This document shows positions 40,555-49,150 of a DNA stretch of 64,000 nt, in pieces. The stretch lies in the NCBI RefSeq assembly GCF_026625985.1, contig NZ_CP113116.1, positions 5,642,001 to 5,706,000 of the forward strand, given 5' to 3'. Positions within the stretch are counted from its first letter, which is position 1, and every line of letters starts with the position of its first letter. The position numbers and the translations under genes are program-made. Origin of the DNA: Mycobacterium sp. Aquia_213. Lineage in GTDB: Bacteria; Actinomycetota; Actinomycetes; Mycobacteriales; Mycobacteriaceae. The notes under the pieces are model-generated. The model made no database searches and had not been told where the DNA came from. It worked only from the letters and a program-made list of their open reading frames with translations.

Positions 40555-41418
40555 TCAGCCCAGTTTGAAGTTGGCCTGCTTGGCCGCGGACAGGTCGGTG
40601 ATCTCGTCCCAGTGCTCGGCGACGTCGTCGACCGTCGGCGGCTTGTCGAAGGTGATGCCGTCGTTCTGGAACAGCGCGACGCGTTGCACTTTGCCGCCAC
40701 CGACGACGAAAACCGAAGCGCTGTTGGGGTTTTCCTCGGTGCACAGGTAGGACACCACCGGCGCGACGTACTCCGGGGTGAGCTTCTCGAGCACTTCCTT
40801 GGGAAGGATGTCCTCGGTCATCCGGGTGGCCGCGATCGGGGCGACGGCGTTGGCGTGGATGTTGTACTTCGCGCCCTCCAGCGCCAGGCTGTTGATCAGG
40901 CCGACCAGGCCGAGCTTGGCGGCCCCGTAGTTGGTCTGGCCGAAGTTGCCGAACAGGCCACTGGTGGAGGTGGCGACGACCACCCGACCGTAGCTCTGCT
41001 CACGGAAGTGCGGCCACGCCGCGCGAATGACGTTGTATCCGCCGTACAGGTGCACCTTGAGCACGGAGTCCCAGTTCTCGAACGTCATCTTGTGGAAGGT
41101 GCCGTCGCGCAGGATGCCGGCGTTGCTCACTACACCGTGGATCGCGCCGAACTCGTCGAGCGCGGTCTTGACGATGTTCTCGGCGCCCTCGGGCTCGGCG
41201 ACGCTGTCATAGCTGGCGGCCGCCCGGCCACCGGCGTCCTTGATCTCCTTGACCACCTCGTCGGCCATGTTGTGGCCGGCGCCGGTGCCGTCGCGGGCTC
41301 CACCGAGGTCATTGACGATGACGCTGGCGCCCTCTTTGGCGAGGGTAAGCGCATATTCGCGCCCCAGTCCTCCGCCGGCTCCGGTGACGACGATGACGCG
41401 ATCCTGCACTCCGGGCAT
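40555..41418 (-). CDS. Short-chain dehydrogenase, Rv0148-like
   Basis: A 287-residue SDR resembling the dehydrogenase half of peroxisomal multifunctional enzyme type 2, with TGAGGGLG, SNAG, a serine in ATSTSGL and catalytic YGAAK near residue 164. It matches Rv0148 in length and position, directly downstream of the aldehyde dehydrogenase on the same strand (54-base gap). Likely reaction: 3-hydroxyacyl-CoA dehydrogenation or related chemistry. Confidence 0.87.
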   Translation of the reverse strand: MPGVQDRVIVVTGAGGGLGREYALTLAKEGASVIVNDLGGARDGTGAGHNMADEVVKEIKDAGGRAAASYDSVAEPEGAENIVKTALDEFGAIHGVVSNAGILRDGTFHKMTFENWDSVLKVHLYGGYNVIRAAWPHFREQSYGRVVVATSTSGLFGNFGQTNYGAAKLGLVGLINSLALEGAKYNIHANAVAPIAATRMTEDILPKEVLEKLTPEYVAPVVSYLCTEENPNSASVFVVGGGKVQRVALFQNDGITFDKPPTVDDVAEHWDEITDLSAAKQANFKLG

Positions 41419-41472
41419 CAGTTTCCTCTCTGCAATTAACCAACGGTCGTGGGCGATCCCCGAGCTAGTGTG

Positions 41473-42915
41473 TCAAAACAGCTTGCGGGCCATCTTCAGG
41501 GCCCGGTCCGTATACGGCGGGTAGATAAAGCTGGACAGGTCGGGACGGGTCGGTTTGGTCATCACCGACTTGCGATGGCTGAACTCCTCGAAGCCCCACT
41601 TGCCGTGGTAGGCACCCATTCCCGAAGCGCCGACGCCGCCGAACGGCAGCTTGGCCGTCGACACCTGGAAGGCGAGATGGTTGACCACCATGCCGCCGGC
41701 CGGAACTTCCTGGATCACCTTCTCGCGCACCTCGCGCGACTTGGTGAACAGGTACGCGGACAGCGGCTTGGGCCGCGAGTTGACGAAACGTATTGCGTCG
41801 TCCAGGGATTGGACGGTGATCACCGGCAGCAGCGGCCCGAAGATCTCGTTTGCCATCAGCGGGCCGTCCACGTCGGGGTCGACAACGACGGTCGGCTCGA
41901 TGCGCAGGGTCGACGGGTCACTGCCGCCACCGACCGTGACCTTGCCGCCCGCACTCTTGAGGTAACCGCTGAGCCGGTCGAACTGACGCTGATTGGCCAT
42001 CCGCATTCCGCTCGGCCCCTGGGATCGGTACTTGGTAATGGCCGCGCCGATTTTGCTCACGAGTTCGTCGCGGATCTTCGCGTCGGCCAGCACGTAGTCG
42101 GGCGCGACGCACGTCTGTCCGCCGTTGAGCAGTTTGATCCAGGCGATCCGCTTGGCCGCGACGTCCACGTCGGCGTCGGCCGCGACGATCACCGGGCTCT
42201 TACCCCCGAGTTCGAGCGTGCACGGGGTCAGGTGCGGCGCCGCGCCTTCATAGACCTTGCGGCCGATCTCGGTGCCACCGGTGAACACCACGCGGTCCAA
42301 GCCCTGCGCAATCAGCTCCTGGCTCACCGCGCCGTCGCCTTCGATGACCGCGATCGCGTCGTTGTCGAGATAGCGCGGCACCAGCTCGGCCATCAGGTGC
42401 GACGAAGCGGCCGCGATTTCCGAGGGCTTGAGCACCACGGTGTTTCCGGCGGCGATCGCGCCGACCGCCGGGCCCAAGGTCAGGTAGAACGGGTAGTTCC
42501 AGGCGCCGATGACCAGCACGGTGCCGTAGGGCTCGTACTGGATCCAGCCCCGCCCGGGCAGCTGCGCCGCCTCGAGGAGCGCGTACTTGCGTCGCGTCCA
42601 CTTGCGCACCTTCTTGGCGGCGTACTTCGCTTCGCCGATGGTGCCGGCGGTGTCGCCGATGAACGCCTCGAACGGGTGGCGGTCCAGGTCCTCGGCCAGC
42701 GCGGCGTTGATCGCGGCGTCGTTCTCTTCCACCATTCGCGCCAGCTGCAGCAGCTGGCGCTTGCGCCACTCCACGTCGCGGGTGCGCCCGGTGGCGAAAG
42801 TCTGGCGCAGCCGGGCCACCGTCGCCGGGATATCTGCGGGTCGAGCCGACTCCGACGCCGACGAAGCCCCGTTGGTGGACTCGGATGTCTTGGCTGCAAC
42901 CGATTCGGTAGTCAT
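41473..42915 (-). CDS. Aldehyde dehydrogenase, Rv0147-like
   Basis: A 480-residue NAD(P)-dependent aldehyde dehydrogenase. The glutamate in LELGGKSP and the nucleophile cysteine in NGGQTCVAPDYVL are visible, as are VLVIGAWNYPF and FTGGTEIGR. ATG at 42915 has GGGGAAG eight bases upstream; the longer reading adds only an unlikely N-terminus. It resembles fatty-aldehyde-type enzymes and lies before the Rv0148-like SDR, as in M. tuberculosis. Substrate probably a long-chain or aromatic aldehyde. Confidence 0.88.
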   Translation of the reverse strand: MTTESVAAKTSESTNGASSASESARPADIPATVARLRQTFATGRTRDVEWRKRQLLQLARMVEENDAAINAALAEDLDRHPFEAFIGDTAGTIGEAKYAAKKVRKWTRRKYALLEAAQLPGRGWIQYEPYGTVLVIGAWNYPFYLTLGPAVGAIAAGNTVVLKPSEIAAASSHLMAELVPRYLDNDAIAVIEGDGAVSQELIAQGLDRVVFTGGTEIGRKVYEGAAPHLTPCTLELGGKSPVIVAADADVDVAAKRIAWIKLLNGGQTCVAPDYVLADAKIRDELVSKIGAAITKYRSQGPSGMRMANQRQFDRLSGYLKSAGGKVTVGGGSDPSTLRIEPTVVVDPDVDGPLMANEIFGPLLPVITVQSLDDAIRFVNSRPKPLSAYLFTKSREVREKVIQEVPAGGMVVNHLAFQVSTAKLPFGGVGASGMGAYHGKWGFEEFSHRKSVMTKPTRPDLSSFIYPPYTDRALKMARKLF

Positions 42916-43095
42916 CGCTGTCTTCCCCTTTCGCACCTTCCCGAAGGTGCCCACGACTGTGTGCGCGGACACAACGGGCGATAACCGCGATCCTAACCAT
43001 CCGGTTGGGTGGGAAGTAAAGGAAGCTCGGGCAGGCGCCGCCGATCGACGGGGTGACAACCAGTCGTATCACCCTCTACTCGACGAACCGCCTGG

Positions 43096-43440
43096 TCAAG
43101 CTTTGGTTGCCGTCACAAAGCTGTTCGCGAACGGCCGGTCTTCGTTTTGCGGCTCGCGACCCAGGCGGGTCGCCTCCTCGCGGGCATTGACCGTTCGGAC
43201 GGTCCAGCCGTGGGTGGCGAACCAGTCACCGCAGTCGGGCCGGCCCTCGTCTTCGAACCAGAGGTCGAACGGGTTGAAGGAGGTGTCTTGGCCGCGCGCC
43301 TCGCGCTTGGCCTTCAGCTCGGCCCACCGTTGTTCGGCTTCCCGGCGCTTGTCGGCGTCGACGCCGAAATTCTCGACCATCACCGCGGTCGCCCCGACGC
43401 TGGTGGCGATGTCCCAGGAGTCGTCCGCGGTGCGTGGCAT
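43096..43440 (-). pseudogene. Internally deleted SAM-dependent methyltransferase remnant
   Basis: 114 codons. The first 21 residues (MPRTADDSWDIATSVGATAV) match the start of the methyltransferases at 43441-44382 and 44407-45357, and the remainder (ENFGVDADKRR..., DWFATHGWTVRTVNAREEAT) matches the C-terminal third, from VEIFGVNASS on, of the copy at 44407. The SAM-binding core (SGLDSRAYRLDWP in intact copies) is missing, about 190 residues removed in frame. It cannot be an active methyltransferase. The stop and start codons abut the intact copy (TAGATG). Confidence 0.8.
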
Positions 43441-44382
43441 CTACAAACGCTCCGCGATCACGAAGTCGGAGAACGCGTCCCTGTCGTCGTCCAGCTCGAC
43501 GCTGGCAATCCTGCGGCCGACGCGATCCATCTCGTCGAGCGAGTTTTGCGCCGTGGCGCGCCAGCCGTTGTGGTTCAACCACTCCGCGACGTCCGCCCGA
43601 TTGTCGTCGCGATACATCAGCTCGCCGACGTCGACACTTTGCTCGATGCCGATCTCGTCGGCCACCTTCTTGAACCGTTCCCGCATCTGCTCACGCCGCT
43701 CGTCGGAGTGCGTGGGGGCGGTTTCGGCCGAGACGCGGCTGCCTGCCGGGCTCAGCTCGCCGATCTGGGTGAACAACTTGTCCTGTGCCTCGGCCGGCAG
43801 GTACATCAGCAATCCCTCGGCCAGCCAGGCGGTGCGCTGAGTCGGGTCGAAGCCGGCGGCACGCAGCGCGGCGGGCCAGTCCTCACGCAGGTCGATGGCC
43901 ACCTCGCGACGGTCGGCGGACGGGGTGGCGCCGCTTTCGGCCAGCGTGGTGGATTTGTACTCCAGCACCTGGGGCTGGTCGATTTCGTAGACGGTGGTGC
44001 CGGCCGGCCAGTCCAGCCGATAGGCCCGCGAGTCCAGTCCCGACGCGAGGATCACGATCTGGCGGACCCCGGCGGCGACCGCGTCGGCGAAGTACGCGTC
44101 GAAGAAATGCGTCCGCACCGCCTGGTAGCCACGCATGTGGTGGATGCGGGCGGCGGATTCTTCGTCGATGGCTTCGATCTTGGCCACGACGTCCGGGTCG
44201 AGCATGGCTTCCCAGATGATCTCGGCCCCGGCGTTGTCCACCAGCAGCCTGGCGTAGGGGTCGCGGATCAGCGCGTCGGGCTGGTCGGTTTCAATGGCGC
44301 GGGCGGCGGCCACCATGACCGCGGTGCTGCCGACACTCGTCTTGATGTCCCAGGTGTCGTCGTGCGTGCGCAGTGAGCTCAT
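43441..44382 (-). CDS. SAM-dependent methyltransferase, Rv0146-like
   Basis: A 313-residue methyltransferase of the mycobacterial family related to leucine carboxyl methyltransferases (TIGR00027 type). SAM-binding segments are VILASGLDSRAYRLDWP near residue 118 and VYEIDQPQVLEYK; WLAEGLLMYLP lies further on. The start DTWDIKTSVGSTAVMVAAAR is the family signature. It follows the paralogue at 44407 after 24 bases, matching the Rv0145-Rv0146 pair. Acceptor unknown, probably a carboxylate or hydroxyl. Confidence 0.87.
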   Translation of the reverse strand: MSSLRTHDDTWDIKTSVGSTAVMVAAARAIETDQPDALIRDPYARLLVDNAGAEIIWEAMLDPDVVAKIEAIDEESAARIHHMRGYQAVRTHFFDAYFADAVAAGVRQIVILASGLDSRAYRLDWPAGTTVYEIDQPQVLEYKSTTLAESGATPSADRREVAIDLREDWPAALRAAGFDPTQRTAWLAEGLLMYLPAEAQDKLFTQIGELSPAGSRVSAETAPTHSDERREQMRERFKKVADEIGIEQSVDVGELMYRDDNRADVAEWLNHNGWRATAQNSLDEMDRVGRRIASVELDDDRDAFSDFVIAERL

Positions 44383-44406
44383 GTGTGCTGTCCGTCTGTT
44401 GTTGGG

Positions 44407-45357
44407 TCAGTGCGATGGTCCGGCGAAACGCGCGCGCAGCAGGGTGCTGCGGACGGCATCGTCGGCCAGGTCTTCGGGGACCGCGCGGCCCAGGCGGGCC
44501 ATCTCCTCGCGGTTGTTCACGACTTTCACCTGCCAGCCGTGGTCGGTCAGCCACTCGGCGGCATCGGACCGGTCGGGCTCGTGGAAGGTCAGCGCCTGGA
44601 CGTTGACGTCCAGGCCGAGCCGATCCCGCATCCGCTGCCAGCGGTTGGTGTTGCTGCTCGCGTTGACGCCGAACACCTCGATGGCGACCTGGCTGCCGGG
44701 CACGCTGAGCGACGTGAACATCTCGAAAAGCCGGTCCTGGGCATCGCTGGGCAGATACGGCAACAGCCCCTCGGCCAGCCACGCCGTCGGCTGGGTGCGG
44801 TCGAATCCGGCCGCGGTCAGCGCCGCCGGCCAATCGTCGCGCAGATCCACCGCGACCGTGCGCCGGCTGGCGGTGGGCGGGTGCGATTCCAGAATCTTGG
44901 CTTTGTACTCCAGCACCTGGGGCTGGTCGATCTCGTAGACCGCGGTCTCGGCCGGCCAATCCAGTCGGTAGGCCCGCGAGTCCAAGCCGGCGGCCAGGAT
45001 CACCACCTGCCGGATTCCGTCGCCGGTGGCACCTGCGAAGTACTCGTCGAAGAAGTGCGTGCGGACGGCCTGATAGTCGATGCCGAGGCGATGCCCGCGC
45101 TGTCCCGGCTCGTCGCCGTCCAGCCAAGCCAGCTCGGGGTCGGTCAGCCGCGCCCACGCCGGTCCGGCGGCCGACACCAGTTTCCCGGCGAAATCGTCGC
45201 GAATCAGCGGGTTGGATCCGGCCGTCTCCGCGGCGCGCGCGGCCGCGACGCCCAAGGCGGTGGCGCCGACGAGTTCGGTGATGGCCCACGAATCCCCCGC
45301 GGTTCGTAGCGAGGGTGGTAACGGGGGCTGCAACGAGGAGTCGTCGAGATCAGTCAT
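44407..45357 (-). CDS. SAM-dependent methyltransferase, Rv0145-like
   Basis: A 316-residue paralogue of the gene downstream, with the N-terminal GDSWAITELVGATALGVAAA, the SAM-binding VILAAGLDSRAYRLDWP and WLAEGLLPYLPSDAQDRLF. It lies first in a run of three family members on the minus strand, with the deleted remnant at the end. ATG at 45357. No membrane segment. Substrate unknown. The family is much expanded in mycobacteria, so exact orthology to Rv0145 rests on position. Confidence 0.87.
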   Translation of the reverse strand: MTDLDDSSLQPPLPPSLRTAGDSWAITELVGATALGVAAARAAETAGSNPLIRDDFAGKLVSAAGPAWARLTDPELAWLDGDEPGQRGHRLGIDYQAVRTHFFDEYFAGATGDGIRQVVILAAGLDSRAYRLDWPAETAVYEIDQPQVLEYKAKILESHPPTASRRTVAVDLRDDWPAALTAAGFDRTQPTAWLAEGLLPYLPSDAQDRLFEMFTSLSVPGSQVAIEVFGVNASSNTNRWQRMRDRLGLDVNVQALTFHEPDRSDAAEWLTDHGWQVKVVNNREEMARLGRAVPEDLADDAVRSTLLRARFAGPSH

Positions 45358-45422
45358 TTCGGGCTCATGTTACCCGAATAAGTTAGTTAGCCTATACGCT
45401 TTGTGCGCGATCTCACTCGGCC

Positions 45423-46058
45423 TCAGCGCGACCCTTTGAACAGCGCGCCCTCGAGTAGCCGGCCCAGCATGCCGGTGACGGCCTGCATCTCCTGGTAGCT
45501 CTGCACATAGCCGGCATAGAACCCGGCGCCGCACATCACCACCAGAAGAGTCTCGATCAGCGCCTTGGCATCAACTGCTGCAGCGAACTCCCCCCGCTCG
45601 ATCGCCTCGTTGACGACACGGGTCAAGAATTCCCGACAAATCAGCACTGCGTCGTTTTCAGATCCGCTTAATTCGGGGTGGCGCTGGGATTCCAAAATCG
45701 AGCTGATCAGAAACGCCGACGCCGACGGATGCTCGGAATTCACCGCCACCGCCGCCGAGATGAACCCGGTCAGCCTCGCCATCAAGGTCGTCTCGCGGTC
45801 CGCCTGGGCGATGCCGGCACCGAATAGGAGTTCGGAGGTTTGGCTCAGCACTTCCCGATAGAGCACTCGCTTGCTGGAAAAGTAGTGGTTGATGGCCGGC
45901 CGGGTGAGGTCGGCGCGCACCGCGATGGCCTGGAAAGTGGCTCCCTCGTAGCCGCGTTCGCTGAACACCATGCGGCCGGCGCGCAAGATTCTCTTGCGCG
46001 TCTCATCAGCCTTCGCGGCGGGCGGACGGCCCGGCCGGCGCCTCGCCGTTGACGGCAC
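45423..46058 (-). CDS. TetR-family regulator, Rv0144-like
   Basis: A 211-residue TetR protein; helix-turn-helix ATFQAIAVRADLTRPAINHY (about residues 40-59) follows a basic N-terminus (RRRPGRPPAAKADETRK). The GTG start lies two bases after the pirin gene's stop, so pirin and regulator form one operon. The C-terminal ligand domain is hydrophobic. Position matches Rv0144. The inverted repeat at 47073-47092, upstream of pirin, is its possible operator. Confidence 0.84.
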   Translation of the reverse strand: MPSTARRRPGRPPAAKADETRKRILRAGRMVFSERGYEGATFQAIAVRADLTRPAINHYFSSKRVLYREVLSQTSELLFGAGIAQADRETTLMARLTGFISAAVAVNSEHPSASAFLISSILESQRHPELSGSENDAVLICREFLTRVVNEAIERGEFAAAVDAKALIETLLVVMCGAGFYAGYVQSYQEMQAVTGMLGRLLEGALFKGSR

Positions 46059-46060
46059 CG

Positions 46061-47041
46061 TTAGAGTGTGCCACCCACGTGATGCGGCATTAAAGCATTT
46101 GGCGGAATGTTGCCGAACTTTCCCGCTTGGTAGTCCTCGAGTGCTTGCATCAATTCCGCTCGCGAGTTCATCACAAAAGGCCCGTAGTGAAAAACCGGCT
46201 CGCGAATCGGTTGTCCGCCCAGGAGAAGTACATCAATTCCTGGGGCCGATGACGATTGATTTGAGTCAGCAGCCACGGTGATCCGATCGCCGGGCCCGAG
46301 CACAACCAATTGGCCCTGGTGAATCGGATGACCGACCGGCCCGACAGACCCACTGCCGGACAACACATAAACCAGCGCGTTGAAATCGCGCCGCCACGGA
46401 ATGTTGAGCCTCGCCCCATTTTGAATTGTGGCGTGCGCCAGCGTGATTGGCGTATGTGTGACGCCGGGGCCACCGTGACCGTCGATCTCACCGGCGATGA
46501 TGCGGACCAATGCCCCGCCGTCGTCGGAGGCGAGCAGCCTGGCGTCGTTGCCCTCGATGGCCTGGTACCTCGGCGTTGCGAACTTGTCTTTCTTCGGCAG
46601 ATTCACCCAGAGCTGGATGCCGTGGAAGAGACCGCCGCTTTCGACCAATTCGGCCGGTGGGGTCTCGATATGCAGGATGCCCGAGCCGGCCGTCATCCAT
46701 TGCGTTGCACCGTCGGTGATCAGGCCCCCACCGCCGTGGGAATCCTGATGCGCGAACTTGCCGTCGAGCAGGTAGGTGACGGTTTCGAAGCCACGGTGCG
46801 GGTGCCAATCCGTACCCCGGGGCTCGCCCGGCTGGTAGTCCACCTCGCCCATCTGGTCCATGTGCACAAACGGATCCAGGGCGGCGGCGCTGACGCCGGC
46901 GAATGCCCGGACCACCGGGAACCCCTCACCCTCGTAGCCGCGCGGCCCGGTGGTGATCGACCGGACCGGGCGTTCGGTCTCCTGCGGGGTGGCCGCGCCG
47001 ATCCGGGGCAATGTCAATGTGTCTGCGGTAATGGCAGGCAT
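46061..47041 (-). CDS. Pirin-family bicupin protein
   Basis: A 326-residue bicupin. The metal-binding site is visible in WHPHRGFETVTYLLDGK near residue 75 and GSGILHIETPP near 115 (two histidines, a third histidine and a glutamate). Bacterial pirins can be quercetin dioxygenases or redox-responsive cofactors. ATG at 47041 is preferred to the in-frame ATG 15 bases upstream because AAGGAGG sits five bases before it. It leads an operon with the TetR gene. Substrate unknown. Confidence 0.86.
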   Translation of the reverse strand: MPAITADTLTLPRIGAATPQETERPVRSITTGPRGYEGEGFPVVRAFAGVSAAALDPFVHMDQMGEVDYQPGEPRGTDWHPHRGFETVTYLLDGKFAHQDSHGGGGLITDGATQWMTAGSGILHIETPPAELVESGGLFHGIQLWVNLPKKDKFATPRYQAIEGNDARLLASDDGGALVRIIAGEIDGHGGPGVTHTPITLAHATIQNGARLNIPWRRDFNALVYVLSGSGSVGPVGHPIHQGQLVVLGPGDRITVAADSNQSSSAPGIDVLLLGGQPIREPVFHYGPFVMNSRAELMQALEDYQAGKFGNIPPNALMPHHVGGTL

Positions 47042-47072
47042 ATCAACCTCCTTCATTGAGAACTACTCATAT

Positions 47073-47092
47073 AACCGGACCAGAGTCCGTTT
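47073..47092. promoter_or_regulatory. Inverted repeat between pirin and CLC genes
   Basis: CGGAC-CAGA-GTCCG with two further matching A/T pairs outside one mismatch, 32 bases upstream of the pirin start and 25 before the CLC start. It is a candidate operator of the TetR protein encoded with pirin. The arms are short and the evidence is limited to symmetry and position. Confidence 0.35.
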
Positions 47093-47117
47093 ATTCCTGC
47101 TGTCATAGGATGGCTCG

Positions 47118-48551
47118 GTGGAGCCGACCGAGGATGAGCCCCAGCCCGCGATCGCTCCGCCCGCCGCCGCCGGGGGGCGATTCGGGGCATCGATCAGAAA
47201 CGCCGGCTACCTACGCAAGTGGTTTTTACTGGGCATCACGATCGGGGTGATCTCGGGCCTGGGCGCGGTGGTCTTCTATCTGACGCTGAAGTACACCGGC
47301 GACTTCCTGCTCGGCTACCTGGCGGACTACCGCATCCCGACGCCGGTGGGCGAGGGCGGCAGCCACGGGTCGGCCGGCTTCACGCGCCCGTGGGCGATTC
47401 CGTTGGTGACGACGGGCGGGGCGTTGCTGTCGGCATTCCTGGTGGCCAAGCTCGCGCCCGAAGCCACCGGGCACGGCACCGACGAAGCCATCGAGGCGGT
47501 GCACACCGATCCCCGCGCGATCCGCTTCCGGGCCGTGCTGGTGAAGATGGTCGCCAGCGCATTGACGATCGGCTCGGGCGGTTCGGGTGGCCGCGAGGGC
47601 CCGACGGCGCAGATCTCGGCCGGCTTCTGCTCACTGCTGACGCGACGCCTCGGCCTGTCCGACGAGGACGGCCGGATCGCGGTCGCGCTGGGCATCGGCG
47701 CGGGGATCGGCGCGATCTTCGCCGCGCCGCTGGGCGGGGCCGTGCTGGCGGCATCGATCACCTATCGCGACGATTTCGACTATCGCTGCCTGCTGCCCGG
47801 GTTCATCACGTCGGGAACGGCGTACGCGGTGCTCGGCGCGTTCTTGGGCTTCGACCCGCTGTTCGGCTACATCGACGCCGAGTACCGCTTCGAGAAGGCC
47901 TGGCCGCTGCTGTGGTTCGTGGTGATCGGTCTGGTCGCGGCGGCCGTCGGCTACCTGTACGCCCGGACCTTTCACGCCGCGGTCCGGCTCACCCGGCGGC
48001 TGCCGGGCGGGCCGGTGCTGAAGCCCGCGATGGGCGGGCTGGTGGTCGGGCTGGTGGGTCTGCTGATCCCCGAAATCCTCAGCAGCGGCTACGGCTGGGC
48101 CCAGCTGGCGGCCGATCGCGGATCGCTGATGCAGATACCGCTGTGGATCGTCCTGCTGCTACCGCTGGCCAAGATCATCGCGACATCGCTGTCGATCGGG
48201 ACCGGGGGCTCCGGCGGGTTGTTCGGGCCCGGCATCGTGATCGGCGGCTTCCTCGGGGCCGCCATCTGGCGACTGGGCGAGCTGTCCGGATTGCCCGGCA
48301 TACCCGACGGGCCGGGCGTCTTCGTCGTGGTCGGCATGATGGCGTGTTTTGGCAGCGTCGCCCGCGCCCCGCTGGCCATCATGATCATGGTCGCGGAGAT
48401 GACCGGCTCGTTCTCGGTGGTGCCCGGCGCGATCATCGCGGTGGGGATCGCGTCGTTGCTGATGTCGCGCACCAACGTCACGATCTACGAAGCACAACGG
48501 CTCAATCGGGAGACCGCCGAAGCCGAACGCGCGGGTCGCGCCGCCCCCTAG
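47118..48551 (+). CDS. CLC-family chloride channel/antiporter, Rv0143c-like
   Basis: A 477-residue integral membrane protein with about ten helices. The selectivity motifs GSGGSGGREGP near residue 155 (gating glutamate of the GREGP type) and GTGGSGGLFGPG near 360 identify a CLC protein. GTG at 47118. It matches Rv0143c and would move chloride or another anion, by channel or H+ exchange; the sequence alone does not decide. It ends three bases before the convergent Dps gene. Confidence 0.9.
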   Translation: MEPTEDEPQPAIAPPAAAGGRFGASIRNAGYLRKWFLLGITIGVISGLGAVVFYLTLKYTGDFLLGYLADYRIPTPVGEGGSHGSAGFTRPWAIPLVTTGGALLSAFLVAKLAPEATGHGTDEAIEAVHTDPRAIRFRAVLVKMVASALTIGSGGSGGREGPTAQISAGFCSLLTRRLGLSDEDGRIAVALGIGAGIGAIFAAPLGGAVLAASITYRDDFDYRCLLPGFITSGTAYAVLGAFLGFDPLFGYIDAEYRFEKAWPLLWFVVIGLVAAAVGYLYARTFHAAVRLTRRLPGGPVLKPAMGGLVVGLVGLLIPEILSSGYGWAQLAADRGSLMQIPLWIVLLLPLAKIIATSLSIGTGGSGGLFGPGIVIGGFLGAAIWRLGELSGLPGIPDGPGVFVVVGMMACFGSVARAPLAIMIMVAEMTGSFSVVPGAIIAVGIASLLMSRTNVTIYEAQRLNRETAEAERAGRAAP

Positions 48552-48554
48552 TAG

Positions 48555-49106
48555 CTACTTGGACTTGCCGCGCGCGGTTTTTGCGGCACCCTTTTCGGTC
48601 GTCGAGCCTCCATGGCTCAACTTGCCGCCCGTGCTCTCGAGATGCGCGCGCACAAACCATTGGAACTTCTCCAGCGGCCCGGCCTGACCGATCAACAGGT
48701 CCTGCGTCACCGGGTCGAGTTCGTCTGTCTCGTCGATGGCCGCGCGCAGGTCTTCGATCACGCCGTTGTAGACCAAGTCCAGCGCGGCGAGGTGCGCCGG
48801 CACGGTGTCGCGGCCGACGGAGTAGTCATCCCAGGATCGGTCCCTGATGATCGCACCGGGTGTGCCCTCGGGCGAAGCGCCAAGCGCCGCAATACGTTCG
48901 GCGATGTCGTCGGCGAACGCGCGCACCACCTCGACCTGAGGGTCGATCATCTCGTGCACGCCAATGAAGCTGGGCCCCACCACATTCCAGTGAATGTGCT
49001 TGAGCGTCAGGTGTAGATCGTTGTAAGTGCTCAATTGCTTTTGCAGCAGCTCGGCCAGCCGCGCACCCTGCTTATCGGTCAATCCGGGAATGGTGAATTG
49101 AGTCAT
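48555..49106 (-). CDS. Dps ferritin-like DNA-protection protein
   Basis: A 183-residue Dps protein that would form a 12-subunit iron-storing cage. The ferroxidase residues His39, His51, Asp66 and Glu70 are all present (LHLTLKHIHWNVVG, GVHEMIDPQVEVVRAFADD), at the same numbering as M. smegmatis Dps1. The lysine/arginine-rich C-terminal tail (KGAAKTARGKSK) is the DNA-binding part in that protein. M. tuberculosis has no Dps here. It protects DNA in stationary phase or oxidative stress. ATG at 49106. Confidence 0.93.
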   Translation of the reverse strand: MTQFTIPGLTDKQGARLAELLQKQLSTYNDLHLTLKHIHWNVVGPSFIGVHEMIDPQVEVVRAFADDIAERIAALGASPEGTPGAIIRDRSWDDYSVGRDTVPAHLAALDLVYNGVIEDLRAAIDETDELDPVTQDLLIGQAGPLEKFQWFVRAHLESTGGKLSHGGSTTEKGAAKTARGKSK

Positions 49107-49150
49107 GTCGCGTCGGGTACCCGAAGGCCCGGGTCGAAAACACGGGCTGG

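Noticed and set aside
41449..42984. Long plus-strand open frame of 511 codons
   Set aside because: It lies antisense to the aldehyde dehydrogenase, has Arg/His/Val-rich low-complexity composition typical of GC-rich shadow frames, and has no recognisable domain or ribosome site.
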